Part shown: one piece after another, positions 1 to 5,722 of the stretch
Layout: each line of letters starts with the position of its first letter
Numbering within the stretch: the first letter of the stretch is position 1
Assembly: GCA_947040475.1 (NCBI GenBank)
Contig: CAMRBT010000038.1
Location: 1-10,492, forward strand
DNA length: 10,492 nt
Origin: an uncultured Brevinema sp.
Lineage (GTDB): Bacteria > Spirochaetota > Brevinematia > Brevinematales > Brevinemataceae
Direction: 5' to 3'
Program-made: the position numbers and the translations under genes
The notes under the pieces: model-generated
Seen by the model: only the letters and a program-made list of their open reading frames with translations
What the model was told of the DNA's origin: nothing
The model's database searches: none

Positions 1-89
1 ATGACAGCTCCTACTTGAAAATAAGTACATTTTGATGCCTTTGCCGTCACCAAAGCATGTTCCATAAAATATTGATCTTTATTATTCAT
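1..89 (-). CDS. dCMP/cytidine deaminase-like protein, N-terminal fragment
   Basis: This is a partial gene: only the first 29 codons lie in the window and the 3' part runs off the left edge. The start at 89 is preceded by a good Shine-Dalgarno (AGAAGGTG) about 6 nt upstream. The visible peptide begins MNNKDQYFMEHALVTAKASK and continues with Cys-Thr-Tyr-Phe-Gln-Val-Gly-Ala-Val. A short helix with Tyr-Phe-Met, then a Lys/Arg-x-Cys-Thr segment and Val-Gly-Ala-Val, is typical of the beginning of the deoxycytidylate deaminase (ComEB) type of zinc deaminase. These enzymes turn dCMP into dUMP for thymidylate synthesis. RibD starts with a similar pattern and is the main alternative. The zinc motifs (HAE, PCxxC) would lie outside the window, so the family call is an inference from about 30 residues. 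Confidence 0.55.
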   Translation of the reverse strand, partial: MNNKDQYFMEHALVTAKASKCTYFQVGAV

Positions 90-136
90 GCTATCACCTT
101 CTATCACTATATAGTATTATTAGAGTATAAAAAAAC

Positions 137-158
137 AAGAGAACTATATAGTTCTCTT
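137..158 (-). terminator. Palindromic intrinsic terminator downstream of tRNA-Val
   Basis: A perfect 22-bp palindrome (arms AAGAGAAC and GTTCTCTT around TATATA) begins 8 nt past the tRNA 3' end. On the minus strand it is followed by G and a run of seven T, as expected for a rho-independent terminator of the tRNA transcript. The plus strand has a weaker T-rich flank, so it could act in both directions. Confidence 0.8.
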
Positions 159-166
159 ATTTTTAT

Positions 167-240
167 TGGGTAATAACGGATTCGAACCATTGACCCCCTG
201 CATGTCGAGCAGGTGCTCTAACCAACTGAGCTAATCACCC
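167..240 (-). tRNA. tRNA-Val (anticodon GAC), with C33
   Basis: The minus strand folds into a complete cloverleaf of 74 nt. The acceptor stem GGGTGAT pairs with ATTACCC (one G-T). The D stem is GCTC/GAGC and the anticodon stem is CCTGC/GCAGG. The T arm is AATGG-TTCGAAT-CCGTT and the discriminator base is A. No CCA is encoded (the next bases are ATA), so CCA would be added after transcription. The seven-base anticodon loop is TCGACAT, which places GAC at 34-36 and so reads GUC/GUU valine codons. The loop has C at position 33, where U is nearly universal; E. coli tRNA-Val(GAC) has TTGACAT. Apart from that base it looks functional, with its own promoter upstream and terminator downstream. Confidence 0.92.
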
Positions 241-254
241 ATTTTTATAGTATG

Positions 255-283
255 AGTATAACATATCATAAAAAAAAAATCAA
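255..283 (-). promoter_or_regulatory. Promoter for tRNA-Val
   Basis: On the minus strand TTGATT (278-283) and TATACT (255-260) are separated by exactly 17 bp that include a T-tract. The -10 box ends 14 nt before the first tRNA base, leaving a short 5' leader for RNase P to remove. Confidence 0.75.
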
Positions 284-447
284 TAAAAAAAATATTTTAT
301 TTCAGATATGACTCTAATATATCCGACCTATTAAAACAATTAATAAAATAAAACAATTTATTTTCTATGAAAGCATCGTGTATTATATTCTTAAACCAGT
401 AATTAGCTCTTAATGTTTATTAAATTAAAATAAAATAAGTATAGCTC

Positions 448-476
448 TTGATTATTAAAGTAAAAAGCAGTATAAT
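448..476 (+). promoter_or_regulatory. Sigma70-type promoter for the lipoprotein gene
   Basis: TTGATT at 448-453 and a perfect TATAAT at 471-476 have the ideal 17-bp spacing. The expected start is near 483, about 128 nt before the ATG at 611. That is a long untranslated leader with no obvious structured element. Confidence 0.78.
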
Positions 477-610
477 AGTATATATTCTTGTATTTTAAAG
501 ATTTTTGTGCATATATTTTATTTTCAATAAAGTGCCTAAATTATAAAATATACTAGCATTATAAAACAATAAAAATAGAAATAAAAATAGTATTTAGATG
601 GAGGATTATC

Positions 611-1132
611 ATGTCCAAAAAATACACTAACCCACTACTCCTTATAGCTGTAGTCATTTTACTAAGTTCTTGTAAGACCGTAGATAAAGCCGTAGAAAAA
701 ATGGTTTTTCAACGTAATACTGAAACTCTTCAACAAACAGATCCTTACAAAAACTCATTTCTTAAAAATGTGCAAGGCACTTACAAAATGATTGATGACA
801 AAACATTTACTATTGACGGATCTGGATTTTTCAAATTGGGAGAAACAGAATTTTTCTTACATCAAACTCTCAACGAATCACAAGCTGTCTATGTATCAGC
901 AGAACCTGTCCCAAACAGTAGAAAAAAAGTCTATACTTACCACGGATTTATCAGTACAGAGGATCAAATTCTAAGTGTAGCTCATAAAGCTCCTACTGGC
1001 GATGGCATCCGTCTTCTTACCGAAAAAGATACAGAGTATGCATGGGCAGTAAACACTTTCCAAGTACAAAATATTAATTGGGAAAATGGACTTTCAACAG
1101 TTTTTGGAACAAAAACAGATTCACAAAAATAA
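611..1132 (+). CDS. Small lipoprotein of unknown function
   Basis: This 173-residue protein has a classic lipoprotein signal: MSKK, a hydrophobic stretch (residues 8-18), then the lipobox Leu-Ser-Ser-Cys with the lipidated Cys at 21. It should therefore be exported, diacylated and anchored to a membrane by its N-terminus. The start is supported by GGAGG at 600-604, six nt before the ATG. The mature part is mixed charged and beta-like (for example Thr-Phe-Thr-Ile-Asp-Gly-Ser-Gly around residues 66-73) and has no further membrane segment. I recognise no domain. It has its own strong promoter upstream and a long-stem hairpin after it, so it is probably transcribed alone, or with partial read-through into the M23 peptidase gene on the same strand. 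That neighbour suggests an envelope role, but this is only context. Confidence 0.8.
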   Translation: MSKKYTNPLLLIAVVILLSSCKTVDKAVEKMVFQRNTETLQQTDPYKNSFLKNVQGTYKMIDDKTFTIDGSGFFKLGETEFFLHQTLNESQAVYVSAEPVPNSRKKVYTYHGFISTEDQILSVAHKAPTGDGIRLLTEKDTEYAWAVNTFQVQNINWENGLSTVFGTKTDSQK

Positions 1133-1171
1133 TAATACTCCAAGTTTTTATTATTATTAATATTAAAAAAA

Positions 1172-1209
1172 AATAAGGCTATAACTATTCAGTTAGTTAT
1201 AGCCTTATT
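1172..1209. terminator. 16-bp-stem hairpin between lipoprotein and M23 genes
   Basis: AATAAGGCTATAACTA (1172-1187) pairs perfectly with 1194-1209 around a 6-nt loop (TTCAGT). In the plus direction the following tract is only loosely T-rich (TTATTAATATATA). In the minus direction it is followed by a run of nine T. It probably terminates the lipoprotein transcript, perhaps inefficiently, and is a better terminator for transcripts coming from the right. Confidence 0.7.
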
Positions 1210-1252
1210 AATATATACATGCCTAATTAATTTTTATTAAGGATCTCCAGTT

Positions 1253-2599
1253 ATGAATTTTTATCGCCTTATTATACTTATTATGATATTCTTACCCAGT
1301 TTATCTTTTAGTATTTACCTTCCTTTAACCGTTAGTGATTGGGGTAGAATGAAAATATCCAGTTGGAATGGAACTACTCCGCTTGCCCTAGATCTCAAAA
1401 CTGGAGAGCCTTACGAATTAGCGATTGTTCTTGCTGATAACACAGAAATCTCCCTAACAAAAGAGCTCGCTAAAGATTTCGAAAATCAAGATCATTATAT
1501 TTTTTATCTTTCTGATACTTCTGTTTTAGATTCTGTTGATGAATTTAATCTTCAAATTGTAAATACTAAAAAATCATGGCCTTTAAAAACTTCTAAAGCT
1601 AAAATCACAAAAAAAACTTCTCTTCCAAAACTATCTTTAGTTTCTGTATCTGATTCTGTAGAACATGGTGGGGCAGGACTAGTAGTGGTAGAAAGTGAAA
1701 AATATAAGGATCTCACAACTCTAGCATTCTTTGATGAAAATAAAATCCCTTTTTATCCTCAAACATTTCAAAAAGATGGTTTTTATACTATTTTATTTTC
1801 TTGGTATACAGATCATTCAACCAAATGGACCAATCAATATGTACTAGCAATGGATAACGCTGGAAATACCAACACATTAATCCTATCCAAAGTTAAGCCC
1901 ATTATTAGAAAATACAGACAGAGTACGATTACCTTACCAAATGATTATGCTCAGCAAAAAGCAAAAGAATTGGCTTTATCCAAAGAAGCCGCAAAAGCTC
2001 TTGAAGGTGATATTAACGCAATCAACAAAGCTCTTACTACTCCACAACGCACTTTTGAGCGTTGGAAAATCACAAGAACTACCTTTAAAGAAAATGCTAA
2101 ACATATCATCAAAGCCCCTATTGTGTTTTCGGAACCCTCTCTTCCTATGAGTAATGCTGTATTTACTGGTACTTATGGAGATCAACGTAAATATTATTAC
2201 AAAAAAAAGCAAGTCCGTACTTCTGTGCATAGAGGACTCGATTACGCTTCTTATAAAAACACTCCGCTTTATGCCTTATTAGATGGTACTATTATTTATG
2301 CTGATTGGTATGGTGGCAATGGAAAAGCTGTTATTATTGACCATGGATTAAATACCTATTCTCTCTATGCTCATAATTCAGAAATACTGGTCAAAGAAGG
2401 GCAAAAAGTCAAAGCAGGTACACAAATATCTATTAGTGGCACAACAGGTCAATCCACAGGAGATCACTTACATTTATCTATATTTGTTCAAGGTATGTTC
2501 GTAGAGCCTAAAGAATGGATCTCGGCAAAATCTATTCAAGAGACTTTCCATAAGCCCTTAGAACAAGCTAGTGCATATATAAAAAATCTTACTAATTAA
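1253..2599 (+). CDS. Secreted M23-family (LytM/NlpD-type) zinc metallopeptidase
   Basis: This 448-residue protein starts with a signal peptide (residues 1-20, hydrophobic core LIILIMIFLPSL, cleavage likely after Ser-Phe-Ser). A region of about 190 residues that I do not recognise follows, then an Ala/Lys-rich helical linker (about 230-260). The C-terminal M23 domain lies at about 300-420. The zinc and catalytic signature is intact: His326-Arg-Gly-Leu-Asp330, Tyr-Ala-His374, and His405-Leu-His407. M23 enzymes cut peptide cross-links or stem peptides in peptidoglycan, so this one probably works outside the inner membrane in cell-wall remodelling or division. With all ligands present it should be an active enzyme rather than an EnvC/NlpD-type activator. 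The start is supported by AAGGAT eight nt upstream. No clear promoter lies in the 120-bp gap, so transcription may come partly from the lipoprotein promoter. It ends at a strong bidirectional terminator. Confidence 0.93.
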   Translation: MNFYRLIILIMIFLPSLSFSIYLPLTVSDWGRMKISSWNGTTPLALDLKTGEPYELAIVLADNTEISLTKELAKDFENQDHYIFYLSDTSVLDSVDEFNLQIVNTKKSWPLKTSKAKITKKTSLPKLSLVSVSDSVEHGGAGLVVVESEKYKDLTTLAFFDENKIPFYPQTFQKDGFYTILFSWYTDHSTKWTNQYVLAMDNAGNTNTLILSKVKPIIRKYRQSTITLPNDYAQQKAKELALSKEAAKALEGDINAINKALTTPQRTFERWKITRTTFKENAKHIIKAPIVFSEPSLPMSNAVFTGTYGDQRKYYYKKKQVRTSVHRGLDYASYKNTPLYALLDGTIIYADWYGGNGKAVIIDHGLNTYSLYAHNSEILVKEGQKVKAGTQISISGTTGQSTGDHLHLSIFVQGMFVEPKEWISAKSIQETFHKPLEQASAYIKNLTN

Positions 2600-2623
2600 T
2601 CATAAAAAATCATCAACAAAAAA

Positions 2624-2647
2624 ACACTCTCAATTTGTAGAGAGTGT
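2624..2647. terminator. Bidirectional terminator between convergent genes
   Basis: ACACTCTC (2624-2631) and GAGAGTGT (2640-2647) form an 8-bp stem. It is flanked by an A-run on the left and a T-run of eight (2647-2654) on the right, which lengthen the helix. It lies between the ends of two converging genes (2599 and 2666) and has T-tracts for both directions. Confidence 0.9.
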
Positions 2648-2665
2648 TTTTTTTGATTATAATAT

Positions 2666-3829
2666 TTATACAATATCTGATTTTTTCAGTGGTTTTAAGT
2701 TTGGATTTTGTGTAGGTAATGAAGGATCTACCGCATCAAAAATCAACACATGCTCCGACAATTCTTGAGATAATTTGTACCCCATTAAAGAAAATTTACT
2801 TTCTTGAATATCGGTTTTTTGCTTAAATTCTTCTCGTACAGAATCACAGTGGAGTTTTGTCGCAAATTGTGATTTAAATTTTGATTGAATAGATTGTAAG
2901 GTTTTGGAATCTACTTTAAAAGATCCATTTTGTGCTAATTCTTTTTTCCAGAATACTACTTTATCAGCAGATCCTCGAGATGCTTCGAATAACATTCTAT
3001 CTAAAGAAATTTCTAAACTTTCATAAGCCGCATGATCATTAATTTTAAATTCCCCTTTATCAATAAAATTATGAACCATTCTATGTTCTGTAGAAATCGC
3101 ATAAATATTTTTAATAGGAAATTTGGATTTCAACAAATAATAAGCTGCTAATACATATTCCATATTGTCCGCTGGAATCACTAGACTAACGATATCATTA
3201 TAAAAGCGTTGTCGTTTTTCTTCTGTTGCATGTAATGCTTCTATCATTGTCGCCATATGACCCACGATACGAAAAATATTTTTATGATCGCAATAGAGTG
3301 TTTGTTGTTTTAATAGAGTTTCTTTTAGCATTCCATCTGTCATATCTATAGAAAAAATATTCGTATTTGATGTTTCTAAAGGAGTGCCATAGCTATTGCC
3401 TAAAGGAACAAGAATATTCTTATTTTCTAAAGAAAAAGCTTGTTGAAAAGCACTTCCTGTATCTTCTCCATTAGCTAAAAAATATAAATTTTTGCTCATT
3501 TCTTCAGGGAGAAATGTCTCAAACAATCCAGCAAGTAATAATTCTGATAATAAGGAAAGGTGATTTGTGGGACGCCATACAGAACATTTGTCAGTAATAC
3601 TATGCAGAGTTCCAATATTTTTAGAAATAACAGGCAATACATCTTTTAATTTTGGATGTTGATCGGCATAAGGGCCTACAACTTCTTGCAAACGAAGAGC
3701 ATAGTCTCTCTCCATAACAATTTCAGGATCAATAGTAGGGATTTTATCAGGCGTATAAGCCAGTTTTCCATTTAGAACACCTAGAAAAGTTCTAAATCCT
3801 TCAGCTCCATAGATCGATAAATAACGCAT
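2666..3829 (-). CDS. Threonine-synthase-like protein, apparently lacking the PLP lysine
   Basis: The 387-residue protein follows the threonine synthase (ThrC) layout from end to end. The start MRYLSIYG resembles the family opening MxYxSTRG. Tyr25-Thr-Pro-Asp-Lys-Ile-Pro31 matches YVPEEIP. Residues 120-127 (NGEDTGSA) match the SGDTGSA loop. Residues 218-228 (IPADNMEYVLA) sit where VPTGNFGNxLA belongs. Residues 272-283 (SLEISLDRMLFE) match SMDISxxxNxERLLFE. ThrC converts O-phosphohomoserine to threonine using PLP bound to the Lys of HGPTLAFKD. Here that segment reads W85-RPTNHLSLL, putting Ser92 at the lysine position, and the glycine-rich phosphate loop is also altered. The reading frame is intact, with AGGAG about 5 nt before the ATG and its own promoter, so it looks like a maintained gene. 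I infer a non-catalytic or re-purposed homologue. The length is a little short for ThrC (about 430-500). No other threonine genes are nearby. Confidence 0.68.
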   Translation of the reverse strand: MRYLSIYGAEGFRTFLGVLNGKLAYTPDKIPTIDPEIVMERDYALRLQEVVGPYADQHPKLKDVLPVISKNIGTLHSITDKCSVWRPTNHLSLLSELLLAGLFETFLPEEMSKNLYFLANGEDTGSAFQQAFSLENKNILVPLGNSYGTPLETSNTNIFSIDMTDGMLKETLLKQQTLYCDHKNIFRIVGHMATMIEALHATEEKRQRFYNDIVSLVIPADNMEYVLAAYYLLKSKFPIKNIYAISTEHRMVHNFIDKGEFKINDHAAYESLEISLDRMLFEASRGSADKVVFWKKELAQNGSFKVDSKTLQSIQSKFKSQFATKLHCDSVREEFKQKTDIQESKFSLMGYKLSQELSEHVLIFDAVDPSLPTQNPNLKPLKKSDIV

Positions 3830-3855
3830 AAGGTCTCCTAAAATAAATACGTTAC

Positions 3856-3884
3856 ATTATTACAGAAAATGAGTAAAAAATCAA
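3856..3884 (-). promoter_or_regulatory. Promoter for the threonine-synthase-like gene
   Basis: On the minus strand TTGATT (3879-3884) and AATAAT (3856-3861) are 17 bp apart, and the start codon is 26 nt beyond the -10 box. It is divergent from the rny promoter, about 80 bp away. Confidence 0.65.
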
Positions 3885-3962
3885 GAGAAAATAAATATAA
3901 TTCACAAGAGTCCTTTATGAGAGTAAATGGCAAGAATGACTAAAAATAAGATACAAAATGTA

Positions 3963-3992
3963 TTGACAAAAGAGCAATATTCGTTATATAAT
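3963..3992 (+). promoter_or_regulatory. Strong promoter for rny
   Basis: A consensus TTGACA (3963-3968) and a consensus TATAAT (3987-3992) are separated by 18 bp. An overlapping TATATA at 3985-3990 gives 16 bp. The expected start is near 3999, leaving a leader of about 115 nt before rny. Confidence 0.82.
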
Positions 3993-4019
3993 ATGATAAC
4001 ATATATTACTTATGTTCGT

Positions 4020-4053
4020 TGATAAAAATACTATGGGCATTGTGTTTTTATCA
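4020..4053 (+). other. Possible hairpin in the rny 5' leader
   Basis: TGATAAAAA (4020-4028) is complementary to TTTTTATCA (4045-4053) around a 16-nt loop, inside the predicted untranslated leader. The stem is AT-rich and only moderately stable. A regulatory role is unproven, although leader-based autocontrol of an RNase gene would make sense. Confidence 0.3.
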
Positions 4054-4114
4054 GCCAAATCTAAAGAAAATACATTGTTGAATATCACAATAACTGTCAA
4101 ATTATGGAGAACTT

Positions 4115-5662
4115 ATGAACCAATTAACGACAGGATCTTCAATACTAATGATTATTGTTGCATTACTAATAGGAATTTTATCCGGTTATCTCATTCGATT
4201 AATTATCGCTCAACTTTCAAGCAAATCTGTAGAACAACGCACTAAAAGATTGCTTGAAGATACAGAAAAAAATGCTGAATCTCGTAAAAGAGAAATTATC
4301 TTAGAAGCAAAAGATAAAGTTTTTGAAGAACGAAAGCAGTTTGATAAAGAATCACGTGAACGGAATAATGAAATTCAACAAATGCAACGTAGATTAGTAC
4401 AAAAAGAAGATACCTTAGAGAAAAAATTCGATACCATCGAAAAAAGAGAAAAATCTCTTACTGAAAAAGAAGAAGAAAGTAAAAATCTTCAAAAAGATTT
4501 ATTAGATGCAAAACAAGAACATCTACGTGCTCTAGAAAAAGTTGCTGAGTTATCTGCCCATGAAGCAAAGCAACAAATTATTAGCAAAATCGTAGACGAA
4601 GCAAGACAAGAAGCAGTGCCTCTTATTCAAAAAATTGAAGAAGAAGCTAGAGAAGAAGCAGACCAAAAAGCAAAAGCTATTTTAGTAACAAGCTTAGAAA
4701 GAAATGCTGTTGAAATTGCCACCGAAAAGTTTATCACAACAGTAAATCTTCCAAGTGACGACATGAAAGGTCGCATCATAGGTCGTGAAGGTAGAAATAT
4801 CAGATCATTCGAATCAATTACAGGTGTAGACTTAATCATTGATGACACTCCTGATATTGTTGTTATTTCTTCTTTTGACCCATATAGAAGAGAAATCGCT
4901 CGTATTGCTTTAGATAAACTTGTTCAAGATGGACGTATCCACCCAACAAGAATAGAAGAAGTAGTAAATAAAATACAAAATGATATTAATTTAGAAATTG
5001 TAGAAGCTGGTAAACAAGCTTGTCAAGAACTAAAATTAAACCTACCAAGAGGACTTTATCCTTATATTGGTAGACTAAAATATAGAACAAGTTATGGACA
5101 AAATGTTTATAAACATTCTATAGAAGTAGCAAACATCGGCGGTATGATCGCTGGTGAACTAAATATTGATATTGAATCCGCAAAAATAGCATGTTTATTA
5201 CATGATATTGGTAAAACAATCAAATCCACTGGTGAAGGTGGTCACGCCATCTTAGGAGCTGAAGTAGCTCGTAAGTTTGGACTAAGTGATAGAATTGTCA
5301 ACGCAATTGCTTGTCACCACGGTGAAGAAGAATGTAAATATATTGAAGGTTCTATCGTAATGCTTTGTGATGCTTTATCAGCAGCACGACCTGGAGCAAG
5401 AAGAGAATCATTTGATGATTATATCAAACGTTTACAACAGCTTGAAGAACTATCACTTTCTTGTGAAGGGGTAGAAAAAGCATTTGCAATTCAAGCAGGA
5501 CGTGAAGTTCGTGTCTTTGTAACTCCTGAAAAAGTTACTGATGAACAAGCTTATATCATCGCAAGAGATATTGCTAAAAAAATCGAAGATACCATGCAGT
5601 ATCCTGGACAAATAAAAGTAACGCTCATTCGAGAAATGCGTGTTACAGAATATGCAAAATAA
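4115..5662 (+). CDS. rny: Ribonuclease Y (membrane-anchored endoribonuclease)
   Basis: The 515-residue protein has the full RNase Y architecture. A single N-terminal membrane helix (about 10-30) is followed by a long charged coiled coil rich in Glu/Lys/Gln (about 35-200). A KH RNA-binding domain carries GRIIGREGRN at 219-228. The HD hydrolase domain has His334, the metal-binding His363-Asp364 (HDIGK), His401-His402 and Asp419. A conserved C-terminal domain ends the protein. RNase Y starts mRNA decay by endonucleolytic cleavage at the membrane and is the main decay enzyme in many bacteria lacking RNase E. All catalytic residues are present and the length is usual (about 510-520). The start is set by GGAGA about 5 nt upstream and by the membrane helix beginning directly after it. 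It is flanked by its own promoter and a strong terminator, so it is probably monocistronic. Confidence 0.97.
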   Translation: MNQLTTGSSILMIIVALLIGILSGYLIRLIIAQLSSKSVEQRTKRLLEDTEKNAESRKREIILEAKDKVFEERKQFDKESRERNNEIQQMQRRLVQKEDTLEKKFDTIEKREKSLTEKEEESKNLQKDLLDAKQEHLRALEKVAELSAHEAKQQIISKIVDEARQEAVPLIQKIEEEAREEADQKAKAILVTSLERNAVEIATEKFITTVNLPSDDMKGRIIGREGRNIRSFESITGVDLIIDDTPDIVVISSFDPYRREIARIALDKLVQDGRIHPTRIEEVVNKIQNDINLEIVEAGKQACQELKLNLPRGLYPYIGRLKYRTSYGQNVYKHSIEVANIGGMIAGELNIDIESAKIACLLHDIGKTIKSTGEGGHAILGAEVARKFGLSDRIVNAIACHHGEEECKYIEGSIVMLCDALSAARPGARRESFDDYIKRLQQLEELSLSCEGVEKAFAIQAGREVRVFVTPEKVTDEQAYIIARDIAKKIEDTMQYPGQIKVTLIREMRVTEYAK

Positions 5663-5666
5663 ATTC

Positions 5667-5696
5667 AAAAAGCCCCCTTATTTGAGGGGGCTTTTT
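5667..5696 (+). terminator. Strong intrinsic terminator after rny
   Basis: AAAAAGCCCCCT (5667-5678) pairs with AGGGGGCTTTTT (5685-5696) around a 6-nt loop. The GC-rich core followed by five T is a textbook rho-independent terminator, beginning 5 nt past the rny stop. Its A-rich left flank lets it work in both directions. Confidence 0.95.
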
Positions 5697-5722
5697 AATA
5701 AATATATTAATAAGAGGAATTC

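Larger units (their letters stand above)
241..610. other. AT-rich intergenic region
   Basis: This 370-bp gap has no credible gene. It holds the tRNA-Val promoter on the minus strand (255-283) and a strong plus-strand promoter (448-476) serving the lipoprotein gene, which leaves a leader of about 128 nt. A short imperfect direct repeat (about 405-430 and 443-465, both beginning AGCTCTT) sits just before and across the plus-strand -35 box. No tRNA-like fold or strong hairpin is visible in the rest. Confidence 0.6.

Noticed and set aside
367..402. A 12-codon ORF in the AT-rich gap before the lipoprotein gene.
   Set aside because: No ribosome site and upstream of the predicted transcription start; expected by chance.
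1976..2230. An 84-codon minus-strand frame inside the M23 peptidase gene.
   Set aside because: It is antisense to a clearly coding, motif-bearing region and has no RBS or promoter of its own.
4012..4245. A 77-codon plus-strand frame with the first ATG after the rny promoter.
   Set aside because: It has no Shine-Dalgarno, has unremarkable composition, and runs into the rny coding region in another frame; rny has the RBS and clear homology.
5682..5710. A possible promoter (TTGAGG, 17 bp, TATTAA) for the HemL-like gene.
   Set aside because: Its -35 falls inside the rny terminator stem and the implied start would overlap the ribosome site; too weak to annotate.
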